DNA from: Tachypleus tridentatus
Lineage: Eukaryota > Arthropoda > Merostomata > Xiphosura > Limulidae
DNA: 64,000 nucleotides
Direction: 5' to 3'
Assembly: GCF_004210375.1 (NCBI RefSeq)
Contig: NC_134829.1
Span: 32,461,394 to 32,525,393 of the forward strand
Part shown: one piece after another, positions 1-12,800 of the stretch
Layout: each line of letters opens with the position of its first letter
Position numbering within the stretch: position 1 is the first letter of the stretch
The notes under the pieces: generated by a model
Seen by the model: the letters and a program-made list of their open reading frames with translations, nothing else
The model's database searches: none
Told to the model about the DNA's origin: nothing
Program-made: the position numbers and the translations under genes

Positions 1-1132
1 TAGAGACATTGTATTGCTCTCTATATAAAGAAATAGTCATTAGAGACATTGTATTGTTCTCTATATGAAGAAATGGCCATTGTAGACATTGTATTGCTCT
101 CTATATAAAGAAATGGTCATTAGAGACATTGTATTGCTCTCTATATGAAGTAATGGCCATTAGAGACATTGTATTGTTCTCTATATGAAGAAATAGTCAT
201 TAGAGACATTGTATTCTTCTCTATATGAAGAAATGGCCATTAGAGACATTGTATTACTCTCTATATGAAGTAATGGCCATTAGAGACATTGTATTGCTCT
301 CTATATGAAGAAATGGTCATTTGATACATTGTATTGCTCTCTATATGAAGAAATCGCCATTAGAGACATTGTATTGCTCTCCGTATGAAGAAATCGTCAT
401 TAAATACATTGTATTGCTCTCTATATAAAGAAATAGTCATTAGAGACATTGTATTGCTCTCTATATGAAGAACTGGCCATTAAAGACATTGTATTGCTCT
501 CTATATGAAGAAATGGCAATTAGAGACATTGTATTGCTCTCTATATGAAGAAATGGTCATTAGAGACATTGTATTGTTCTCTTTATGAAGAAATGACCAT
601 TAGAGACATTGTATTGCTCTCTATATAAAGAAATAGTCATTAGAGACGTTGTGTTGTTCTCTATATGAAGAAATGGTCATTTGATACATTGTATTGCTCT
701 CTATATGAAGAAATCGCCATTAGAGACATTGTATTGCTCTCCGCATGAAGAAATCGTCATTAGATACATTGTATTGCACTCTATATAAAGAAATAGTCAT
801 TAGAGACATTGTATTGCTTTTATATGAAGAAATGGCCATTAGAGACATTGTATTGCTCTCTATATGAAGAAATGGTCATTAGAGACATTGTATTGCTCTC
901 TATATGAAGAAATGGTCATTAGATACATTGTATTGCTCTCTATATGAAGAAATGGTCATTAGAGACATTGTATTGCTCTCTATATGAAGAAATCGTCATT
1001 AGATACATTGTATTGCTCTCTATATGAAGAAATCGTCATTAGATACATTGTATTGCTCTCTATATGAAGAAATCGCCATTAGAGACATTGTATTGCTCTC
1101 TATATGAAGAAATGGTCATTAGAGACATTGTA
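1..1132. repeat. Minisatellite, 40 bp unit, about 28 copies
   Basis: Head-to-tail copies of a unit containing tagagacattgtattgctct and ctatatgaagaaatggtcat. Copies differ by a few substitutions; only one near 818 has a 2-3 nt deletion. The array runs off the left edge of the window, so its full length is unknown. Confidence 0.97.
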
Positions 1133-3594
1133 AGATATGATATACGTAACATCGATGTTCAAGATTCTTATGTGATGGTTTGAGTTCGAAACTAAAGCTT
1201 GAACATTTTTATTTGTTTCAGTTATAGATTTTCTCATTTCCAACCTGGAGTTTTATATCGGTAGATGTACCACTTTACTTATCTGTTCTTAGTATCATTT
1301 AAGAGATGGCGCTGCTTGTTTTTAAATGTGTAGTAAATCTGGAACACCGATTTATTGCTGTTTAACAATAAACTTTAATGACCATATTGATGTGAAACCT
1401 TCTTTGTTATGTTGTGCTGTTTTATAAATGATATTTTACTATCTTTGCAAACAGCTGTAAGGAAGGGAACCAATCTAAACTATTTATGGTGAGTTCAAAG
1501 TATTTTTCAATTATTAAGTATCTCGTCTTCAGATTACCAGGAAAATGAAGACCACTATGCAGTCTCTCTATAAGCGTAATAACAAATTGGAGAAAGTTCA
1601 AAAAGCAGCTGTTGTATTTCATAGAGCATTTATTGACTGGTAGCGTAATGATACTTGAATAGCATAGATGGCCGAATAAGTGTAGCCAGACATTTGTTTA
1701 CATGCTTTCTTAATACTGTAATGTAGCGACTGCCAGTAAATATTGTCACGCAACTGGGTTTTATTTTATGATAAATGAAGACCGACCTAAATTCAGAAGA
1801 TCTTTCGAAATGATTAAGTCTTTAAAAATGAAAGAAACGGTCTTCCTTACAAAGAGTGTACACATACTTATTACCTATATTAACATTAAAAATGCAAGGT
1901 CTTTAAATTGTTACTGTTACTATCAAAACTTTTTATTTGTATTTCTCAAGCTTAGTTAGTTGATATAAATAATATAAAGAAATTGATCCAAGACGCAGTT
2001 CTCTCTGGAGCAGTTTGGAACATGAACATCGAAGTTAAAAATTAAAAAATGAAGACAAGAGAATGATTTAACTTGCCTTCAAGTGGAAACTCCGAATTAT
2101 TTCGATATTTTTAGAAGTGAATTTACAAGCTTAGACATTCAGTACATTCAAAAGATTCAAATAAAAGCCCAAGTATGCACAACTTGTTTATATGTTGGTA
2201 GTGAATTTTAATTAATCTCGGACATTGGACTTTAAAGACAAAAAAACAACTCATCTTCAGTGTTATCACAACAGGTAAAACCTGTTTAACCAACTTTCAT
2301 GAATTAATTTGAGATGGAAAGAAACTGTGTAGGATTGGAAACTCAATATCATATTTAAAAGTTCTCAGTAAGTTAAGCTATAGCAAAAACACTTCGTTCC
2401 TGAAGAACCATCACTTACCATTTACTCTAATAAACAAAACTTAACTCGTCGTTTATATGCGTCATGGAGAAATGCTTCCAACAAATTTTTCTATTTACGG
2501 TATATTTCCGTTCGACACTCTTAATGTTTTTTTAAATACAAGTTGTTAGATGAGTACAAAGCTGCAAATTGGAATATCAGCGCTGTGCCTACTGCAGGAA
2601 TTTAACTCTTAATATTAGCCAAACAATTGTTCAGGATATTTTAAGTTATTTTAAATCGACATCTCATACTGCAGTCCAATAGGTCTAAACGAACCTACTA
2701 CTATTGGCTTGAAATTTAAAACAACAGAACACAAACAAGACACTGAGCGACGTCAATTTGACTGATATCTCTTAACCGTTTACAGGCTATTACATGAATA
2801 TTATTGGGAAAAACACAATCTGGATATAAAACTTTATCTAGGAGGTTGTGGAATCAGTTAAGATAATTAGGTTAGTTAATCATATTTATGACAGGATACT
2901 AAATTATTTAATACTAAGTTCATGGATATTAATTTAAGATTTTCTGGTGTGATGCAGGAGGTCTCCATGATTTTATAACTTTTAAAGAAATTTACACTAT
3001 TTAATAATTATGTATGCCTCAAGTAGCTGAAACTGCTGTTTCAAGGATATTTTTTGCAATTGTTAAACTTGAGTTTTCAAAGTTATTTTACTACCTTTAT
3101 GTTCTGATAAGCTAACATTAAAATGCCTGATTCTCAACACATATCTACTTATCAGAGAATTTTGATGTTTGTAGCTTCGTTTCAGGTGTTTCTATTAAGT
3201 GTGTACTTTGTTATTTTAAAATCATTTTCAGAGGTACAGTTGGTGCATAGGGTTATACCATTTCACACACACTGTTGTATCCTAAATGAAGCCCATAATT
3301 ATAATTCTGATTCTGGACTTCAAAACATTTTCACCTGCACTTGCAACGAACATGTAATCGAATTTTGCATTTGTGGTAGCGCTGCTAAGGCTATACGCTG
3401 CTGTTCCTTCTTTTGAACTATTGAAAAGGTTACCAATGAGCAGAGCTCTACTAACCACTATCAAAGCTAAGGGAATTTTTATCATTCGAATAACTCACTT
3501 ACAATTAAAATTGTATCGTAGGGATTCGAACACTCGATAATTCTGCAAGAATAATAATAAAAGTAACTTTTTTTTTTAAGTAATATACGTTCAT
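1133..3594. other. AT-rich intergenic DNA, no recognised feature
   Basis: No reading frame here resembles a known protein; the longest (3123-3416, 97 codons) has no family resemblance and biased AT-rich composition. No SINE copy was recognised. Confidence 0.6.
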
Positions 3595-4752
3595 CTAATA
3601 GAAAATATAAATCAGAGGAACTGTACATGTTTCAAATAACGTTATAAACCAGAGGAACTTTACATGTTTCAAATAACGTTATAAACCAGAGGAACTTTAC
3701 ATGTTTCAAATAACGTTATAAACCAGAGGAACTGTACATGTTTCAAATAACGTTATAAACCAGAGGAACTTTACATGTTTCAAATAACGTTATAAACCAG
3801 AGAAACTTTACATGTTTCAAATAACGTTATAAATCAGAGGAACTTTACATGTTTTAAATAACGTTATAACTCAGAGGAACTTTACATGTTTCAAATAACG
3901 TTATAAATCAGAGGAACTTTACATGTTTCAAATAACGTTATAAATCAGATGAACTGTACATGTTTCAAATAACGTTATAAATCAGAGGAACTTTACATGT
4001 TTCAAATAACGTTATAAACCAGAGGAACTTTACATGTTTCATATAACGTTATAAACCAGAGGAACTTTACATGTTTCAAATAACGTTATAAATCAGAGGA
4101 ACTTTACATGTTTCAAATAACGTTATAAATCAGAGGAACTTTACATGTTTCAAATAACGTTATAAATCAGAGGAACTTTACATGTTTCAAATAACGTTAT
4201 AAATCAGATGAACTGTACATGTTTCAAATAACGTTATAAATCAGAGGAACTTTACATGTTTCAAATAACGTTATAAACCAGAGGAATTTTACATGTTTCA
4301 AATAACGTTATAAATCAGAGGAATTTTACATGTTTCAAATAACGTTATAAACCAGAGGAATTTTACATGTTTCAAATAACGTTATAAACCAGAGGAATTT
4401 TACATGTTTCAAATAACGTTATTAACCAGAGGAACTTTACATGTTTCAAATAACGTTATAAACCAGAGGAACTTTACATGTTTCAAATAACGTTATAAAC
4501 CAGAGGAACTTTACATGTTTCAAATAACGTTATAAATCAGAGGAACTTTACATGTTTCATATAACGTTATAAATCAGAGGAACTTTACATGTTTCAAATA
4601 ACGTTATAAACCAGAGGAATTTTACATGTTTCAAATAACGTTATAAACCAGAGGAACTGTACATGTTTCAAATAACGTTATAAACCAGAGGAACTTTACA
4701 TGTTTCAAATAACGTTATAAATCAGAGGAACTTTACATGTTTCAAATAACGT
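3595..4752. repeat. Minisatellite, 37 bp unit, about 31 copies
   Basis: Highly uniform unit containing cagaggaactttacatgttt and caaataacgttataaa. Variants are mostly c/t at the aaacc/aaatc position and single changes in aactttac. The array ends abruptly at 4752 in tggttttgaag. Confidence 0.97.
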
Positions 4753-6527
4753 GGTTTTGAAGACACGCGGAAACCTTTTATGTTTGTTTCAAAAAAAAAA
4801 TTGCCCGAGTTTAGCCATCCCTATTTTCGAATTCATAGACTAAAACAGACAAGATAATTATCTTTACAAGTTTTCTTTGATGTGATAGTTGCCTAAGACA
4901 ATGAATTTCATAAACAACTCATAGAATGCCAGTAGGTATTATCAGAACCAGCGTACTATAGAAATAAATATTACTTAATCAAATCAATGTTCACTCATTC
5001 TTACTTTGTACTTTATGCCTTCTTAGAGTAACTTCTTCCAAACTGACTGAATTAATTTGCATACAAAACGTGCCAAAAATGCTGGATAAACCAGAGATGG
5101 TCAACTGTTTGCTGGATAAACCAGAGATGGTCAACTGTTTGAGCTATTTCTACTTCAACCATTTACATTGATCCACAGTTTAAAAAAAATATTGTTCTAT
5201 ATATCGATATTAGCGTTTCGAAATTCGAAGTTCAATATGCCTAGCATGTCACCTATCATTTTACACAACTTTTTAAAACGAAGAACAATTTGTTTGTAAT
5301 TCCATTAGACTCTCAGAGAAGCTCAAAGTATACATATGTGAACATGCTTTCAACAAACAAATACGAGTTAAGCTCAAACATTACGAAGTAGGTAGAAATT
5401 TACCGCTACATACGTATATACACAACGAGATAATAACTGTTCTTCGAGGATATTTTAATCTAATTTATAACAAGAAACTCCATAACCCTAGCACTTTAGA
5501 AAGGTAACCTTTCGAAAACGTAAAGATTATGGGGTATTTAGTTTTGTTTTTAATTGATTTTTTGAGACTACGTTTTTTCTTGACATCACGAAGTGATCAA
5601 ATTTTAAACACTTCGTTGTTATGGTAATAAACTCGACATGCAAATATAAATATTTCCTTTTTCAAATAACCATAATTTTTCATCAGAGTTGTGGTAGAAT
5701 ATAACATATAGTGCACGAATACACATATTATCTATCTACAGAAATATAGAAGACATGTGGTGATCATGTGCTTCGTGTAATAACATCTTTCATTGGAATA
5801 ACCAATTCACGATATGTTTCTTTGTATTATATTAAACTTTTAAAGATGTTTACTTATTCACTCGTCTAGAACAAAATTCGCTTTATACTTACAACTATTA
5901 TTTTTCAGCACGCCATAATCACTAATGGCAACATACGATTGTCATAGAAACAGTCATGTGACAAATTACATGTCAAGTATTTTGTACTGCAAAACTCTTC
6001 TCGAAAGATGGCGCTGATTCCTACCAAATGTTAATTTGCAACATTCAATGTGTTTATAGAAGGAACTTCAGTTGAACTAGAAGATCGTTTATAGTATTCT
6101 TTCAAAGGAAATCTTGAAACACTGCACAGTTGATATCTTATAAGACCTAATCTGTTCATCTTTCTGCTTCTGTTATCTTTCTTTTAAAAAAATGTCCTAA
6201 TTTATTTGCTTTCTACAAACAACAAAAGTTGGTTGGTCTACACCTGACACGTATACATCAAGGTATATTCGAGACAAGTGTCAATTCTCTACTATTCTTA
6301 AGTAACAAAGGTTTAAAGACTTCGAGTCACTCAGTTATTTTTCCAAACTGGTTACTGGGTTACAAAATAATGTAAATTGAAACACGGAGATTTGAGATAA
6401 ATTTTACTACTCGTAAATTTATATTTAAAAGTATCCTTTGTTTAGATATTTTCATTATTGAATTCATTTTGTTTCTATCTGTTTATATTGTCAGAAATAT
6501 CCACATCTCTGACAACATCCTATACAT
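4753..6527. other. Upstream flank of the DUR3-like gene
   Basis: Contains a perfect 30 bp tandem duplication at 5082-5141 (gctggataaaccagagatgg...). Otherwise AT-rich with no recognisable gene. The promoter of the DUR3-like gene presumably lies here, but I see no convincing TATA/Inr combination. Confidence 0.5.
5082..5141. repeat. 30 bp direct duplication
   Basis: Two adjacent identical copies of a unit starting gctggataaaccagagatgg and ending tcaactgttt. Confidence 0.85.
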
Positions 6528-6551
6528 ATGAATTTAGTACAATTTCATTAA
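6528..6551 (+). promoter_or_regulatory. Short upstream ORF before the DUR3-like start
   Basis: A 7-codon ATG...TAA reading frame (atgaatttag... to the stop at 6549-6551) lies 6 nt before the main ATG. If the transcript begins upstream of it, it could lower initiation at 6558. The transcript start is unknown, so this is only a possibility. Confidence 0.25.
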
Positions 6552-6557
6552 TTTGCC

Positions 6558-6848
6558 ATGAGTGTAACTACACTGAAATACATCATTATAGTTGTTATAA
6601 CTGTGAATGGTTCCTTTGGAGCTAACAGTAACAATTTTCTTCGAAATACTGCTGAATGTATCACATTATCCCATCAACTGCGAGAAATATTCAACGGAAG
6701 TTCCTGGATTGGTAACAAACAATCCAACAAATTTGAAGCTTCTATAGAAGGTTGGGAAGCTGTACTTTTGATATCTGGCTTCGGCCTTTTTGCAGCTGGA
6801 CTTGCTCATATTTTCAACATTCTACGAGGACACTTTTATCAGTCTCAC
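6558..6848 (+). CDS. DUR3-like: DUR3-like exon 1 (start exon)
   Basis: Residues 1-97, ending phase 0 at donor gtgagt. The ATG at 6558 opens the frame. Residues 6-21 are strongly hydrophobic and followed by small residues, which looks like a signal peptide or signal anchor. An extracellular-looking stretch with an NGS glycosylation sequon follows, then the first clear membrane helix (residues about 67-89, beginning [13 protein letters not shown]). A non-coding 5' exon further upstream cannot be excluded. Confidence 0.8.
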
Positions 6849-9800
6849 GTGAGTGTATATTATTTTGTTTTTTGTGTGCTATAAATTGCAAACTGTCTAT
6901 ATGAACTTAAGAAGTATCCTCTATAATTAAGTGTATTATATTTGTACTTTTGTTTGAATCCTAAATTTTCTTAAGTTTGAATTTAATCTCGATGCTTCTA
7001 CTGTGTATTTATCTTCATTTATAAACTTACCAGTTTGAAGTAACTCTTTATAATATATAAACACTTCCTAAAATATGTAAAGTACATACATTAGATGTGC
7101 AGAAAATAAGACTTGGAATCAAAATTATGAACAACTGAAGAGATTTGCAAAACATCACGTGAACAATTTAAAATTGTATGACCTTATGATATAGCATGTA
7201 TTATTTAGTCAAGAACAAGATGGTAAAAGGAAGATAAATAAATTTTTACAATTGTTTTTCTACCAACAGTTTCTGCAAGGGATTTAGTGATTACTATGTT
7301 ACCACGAGTTTCCACAAGTGTTATGGTAATTTCGATTGTACCAGCAGTTCCACAAGGGTTTTAGTGATTTTTGTTATGAAATTAGTGTTAACATAATGTT
7401 TATGGACAATAAGGAACATATTGGTACATAACTGCTGTTTCATCTTCTGAGCCAAACTAAAGTAAAAAAATTAAGCTGGTCCTTATCATTCATATGTATC
7501 TATCAACATTTCTTTTAAACTCACTCAAATTTACTGTCTCTACAAAATCCAAAGTCAGCCCCCTTCATCGGCCAACAACTCTATTTGAAAAATAACATTG
7601 TCTTGTCTAAATATGGCCTGGCATGGCCAGGTGGGTTAAGGCGTTTGACTCGTAATCTGAGGGTCGCAGGTTCGAATCCACGTCGCACCAAACATGCTCG
7701 TCCTTTCATTGTGGGGGCGTTATAATGTTACAATCAATTCCACTATTCGTTGCTAAAAGAGTAGCCCAAGAGTTGGCATTGGTGGTGATGACTAGCTGCC
7801 TTTCCTCTCGTCTTTCACTGCAGAGTTAGGAAAGACTAGCGCACATAACCCTCGTGTAGCTTTGAGCGAAATTCAAAAACAAACAAACAAACAAACAAAC
7901 TTGTCTAACTTCGGCTCTTGCCTTGCCTAAATCTATATTTGTGTTCCCTAGTTCTATAATTCTCACTGTTAAGTATAAAAACTGTTGATGCATCAAAACT
8001 ATCAACCCCTTTTAGAATCTTAAACACCTCAATCATATCCCCTCTAACTCATATTTGTTTAAAAGAAAACGAGTGTTGCTCTTATGCTAGACATTCTCCC
8101 ATCAAATGTTGAATTAAAAATGGCATTAGATCAGTTTTGACAATACCTCAGCAATAAGTATAAAAATCACTGCATTTTAGTCCAGTAACTGTGATACTGT
8201 TCTATGAGCTATTCAGGTAAGTTTTACCTACAACATTCTTTAAATGTGCGATTTACTTGATTTATATTTTAATCTGGACCAAAGTCCATTTTATTCTTAA
8301 GAAAACACAAAAGCTGTGGTCAACTACAATTCGTTATACACGAATCTACACTAAAACATGTTCTGTAAAATATTTTGTTTGTAACTTATTACTTGTTTAT
8401 TTTGAGTTAGTAACGAAAATTATTCGAATTCATCAATTTCAAATTGATAATGTTAAAAATAGGGTTTCTATACCTATGATTGGCAGAAAATAGATAGCTC
8501 ATAATGTAGCATGGTGCTTAACAACAAACAAACAAATGGGTGATTTTGAGGTCTTTTAACAGTCTGTGTTTTTTACAGCATGTTAACGACAGCGATTAGA
8601 GAGTTTTAAAAAATTGATAGGTATGTTCTTGTATAAAGGTTTTCGTATAAAATTGCAAGCATATTTCAAAATTTCCTTTGTTTTAGAGAGAAAACACTTT
8701 AAAATTCATGTTTCCTGTCTTAGAGTACCGATGTATAAGATTTTACAAATCACCTAAAGTAAGGCTATTTTAAAACAATATTTCAAATGAAATTTGATGT
8801 TGAGATTTATGGTTTTGATCAAAACACTTCATCGACCATAATATCTACCAGAAATAAGCTGTATATGAATAAACGGATTCTTCTTTTTGGAACTTTTCAA
8901 TTGGCTAAATTGAAGATGACATGTTCGAAGTTATTCCTTAGCTAATATTGTTTTATTGCACGTAACAGCCTGTAAGTGATATGGGTTTTTATTAATTATA
9001 ATTTTTATGAAATAACTCAATTACTCACGTAGAAATATAACTAATGTAGAAAAGATAACAAAGGCACATATGACATATTTTGATGCTTTCTTTTTTTTCT
9101 CCCGAAGAATCACGTTATTTAAAAGAATATTATCTGTGAAACCTCAGGGAAATTAAACAAAAGAATATTATCTGTGAAACTTCAGGGAAATTAAACAAAA
9201 GAATATTATCTGTGAAACTTCAGGGAAATTAAACAAAATATATTATGTGTGAAACCTCAGGGAAATTAAACAAAAGAATATTATGTGTGAAACCTCAGGG
9301 AAATTAAACAAAAGAATATTATGTGTGAAACTTCAGGGAAATTAAACAAAATAATATTATCTGTGAAACTTCAGGGAAATTAAACAAAAGAATATTATCT
9401 GTGAAACTTCAGGGAAATTAAACAAAAAATATTATCTGTGAAACTTCAGGGAAATTAAACAAAAGAATATTATCTGTGAAACTTCAGGGAAATTAAACAA
9501 AAAATATTATCTGTGAAACCTCAGGGAAATTAAACAAAAGAAAATTATCTGTGAAACTTCAGGGAAATTAAACAAAAGAATATTATCTGTGAAACTTCAG
9601 GGAAATTAAACAAAAGAATATTATCTGTGAAACTTCAGGGAAATTAAACAAAAGAATATTATCTGTGAAACTTCAGGGATATTAAACAAAAAATATTATC
9701 TGTGAAACTTCAGGAAATTAAACAAAAGAATATTATCTGTGAAACTTCAGGAAATTAAACAAAAGAATATTATCTGTGAAACTTCAGGGAAATTAAACAA

Positions 9801-12800
9801 AAAATATTATCTGTGAAACTTCAGGAAATTAAACAAAAGAATATTATCTGTGAAACTTCAGGGAAATTAAACAAAATATTATCTGTGAAACCTCAGGAAA
9901 TTAAACAAAAATATTATCTGTGAAACCTCAGGGAAATTAAACAAAAATATTATCTGTGAAACTTCAGGAAATTAAACAACATTTTTCTTTACAGCATTCA
10001 CGTTGAAGCTTCCTACGTAATCGAGGTAGTCGTAAAATATTTTATTGAAACATTACTTTAAACTTCTTACAGTTTATCAACCCGTATTCATCCACGCCAA
10101 GTAAGTCTTCTCTCTCCAGAAAGCCATTTTAAAAGGAAGACATCTACAACTATTTCTCTTAAACAGCTGGCAAGTCACTTTCTCTTAATAAGCTGTCACT
10201 CTTTTTCCTACTCGCACTAAGTCAGGCTTCATATCAAACTTTGGCCTTCTCTACAGATCAAGAAATTCAGACTAACCCAGTTTCCATCACAGAACACCAA
10301 GTTTGAACATTTTTTTTTCCTTTAGAGTTCCATAGTAAGACCATACGGACTATATGACTAACACTTGTGTTTCGTTACCCTTTTATTAGAATTCTGTCCA
10401 AAACTAATGTTGATATAATGCAAGCAATCTTTTTAAAGTAAGAGGATATAAACAATTCGATGGCCCTCCTGCAGAAAGAGCTTGAAGGATGATAATAGAG
10501 TCATTAAGCAAGAACTGGATTTCCTGACAGTCAGTACGGAGTCTCCTTGCATCAAACACTTAATGAATGGAATTACATTTATTTTCAAAATTCCAACAGA
10601 ATTACAAAACGAATATGGTTGTGTTAAGAACTTACTAAATATTGAGTAGCTAATATGAGGGGAAGAAGAGAAACTGCTGTTTATGAACGTTCCAGGATTT
10701 ACGCATAAACATCTGCCATATGTTGTGCTTCCAGTTAAAGTTTAGTCAAACCTCTGAATGCCATTGGAAATCTGATTTTGCTGTCTCATTTATATATATA
10801 TAAATGTATGCGTCTGTGCTGTTGATTCGATATATCTTTTTACTAAGTTATATCATCTTCCCATAGAATATATTTATGAATAATAAGTAAGTTATGTTAT
10901 TATTACTTAGTGTGTTTCATTTTCACTTCCTTATTTATGAAATCGGACAAAATTCCATTACGTTTCGCGTAACTTGTTACAAATAAATAAAACTTATAAA
11001 TAGCCATTACAACAGTTAATAACCTTTTGGTTACTTTCGAGTTACATCAGTATTTGAAAGAATTAAGTGAAGATTTTAAAGAAACTAAATATCTAACTAT
11101 TTTAGGAGAGAAGCCACAAGTTTAAATTAAGTGAAATGAACAAAAAAATATTTAGCTCGATAGTGATTGCGACGTCGTAACGGCCACAGTTTAAATCAGC
11201 TCATGGCTTTTCTCCCCTCAACCTTACGTCAATCTATAACCATTCCTACAAAATCCTCGATTTGAGCTCACTTCGACTCTTGTCGGTTTTCAAAACATGA
11301 TCAAGTTACTCATTATTTAAATTGACCACAATTCCATAGATAGAGATCAGATTTAATGTTTGTTTGTTTTTTTAATTTCGCGTAAAGCTTCACGAGGGCT
11401 ATCTGCGCTAGACGTCCCTAATTTAGCAGTGTAAGACTAGAGGGAAGGCAGCTAGTCATCACCAACCACCGTTAACTTTTGGGCTACTCTTTTACCAACG
11501 AATAGTGGAATTGACCTTCACATTATAACTCCCCCCACGGCTGAAAGGACGAGTATGTTTGGTGTGACGGGGATTCGAATCCGCGACCCTCCAATTACGA
11601 GCCTAACGCCTCAACCCACCTAAGTATGCCGGGTTCAGGTTTAATATTAATAATAAAAACATTTCTGACTTCCTTTGTAACCCCTCACTTCCATTCCTTC
11701 TTCCGTCACTGCCGTTTATCCCATTTGTCTATAAATATGCTGTTCTTTATTTTAGAAATTTACTCACGAGTGAAGTCAAGATAAACCTCTCCCTAAAATT
11801 TTCGATTTGTTTTACAGTTGAGTTTTATCGAAAACTAATAATTAGTATATTGCTAAAACAATAACAAAAATTTGGATGAAAATATATTCTCGACTTTAAT
11901 TGTTTTACGCTTTAGCAATGTTGATAAAGATTAGTCCAAGAGCTGGTGGTGGATGTATAAGTGTAAAAACCAATTCACGAAGACAGATTTGTAGATGATG
12001 TTATGATATTGACAGTGACACCAACTGTTAATGGTTTGCGTTTCGTTACCGCAATAAAACGTTCTGCGTTTTGGTACCAAGAGTGTGATATAAAGGTGAA
12101 TGTCAGTTCACCCTTTTTGTCAGACAAAAGTAAGTGGTCGTTGTTAACATATCTTTCTTCTTGACTATCAGTTCAAAATTAGTGTATGTGTGAGGGGTAT
12201 GCAATATTATAGTTATTGACCAGTAGGGGTCTTTAATTATTCCTGTGTTGGGCCTGCTCACAGAATGTGTATCAGGCGTCCTTCTGAGTCTCAAAAGTGT
12301 TCATTTTGTATATTTTACAAGTCAGATATTATAAGTTGGTACTGAAATGACACAGGCTGGACTCTAACTCCTGTCTTAACTGGTTCTGTTGCCCCACTTA
12401 TATGTACGCTATTGGTTCAATGCATCCTTTTACTAAAAACCGAAAAAACAGAGACATTAAGCTAGGACAAAGATCTCTTACAATCAATTAGGTGCTTCTT
12501 TGTACTAAATATTTTTTTTAGTAATAATAACAAAACTGTCTTTTCTTGTAACCAATTCAATGACTTCTTGCACTAAAAGCGTAATAAATAAATTGTTAAA
12601 CAAAAACATAATGTTATTGCAACTAGTGCTGTACCTCCTTATTATAAAAGTTTGGTGCACAGTATACTAATCATGAAAAAAGTGTTATTATAACGAATCG
12701 TACGTTTCCTTAAAATAAAATTCCTATTAACAGAATGATGAAGAAATCACCAGCTTCTTTTATTTGTAAAAGCGAGGCCTAACATGACATTTGATGATCA

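Noticed and set aside
1-1132. CRISPR-like regular repeats
   Set aside because: Head-to-tail copies without unique spacers, in an animal genome; these are minisatellites.
3123-3416. 97-codon plus-strand frame
   Set aside because: No motif, biased composition and no splice or family support.
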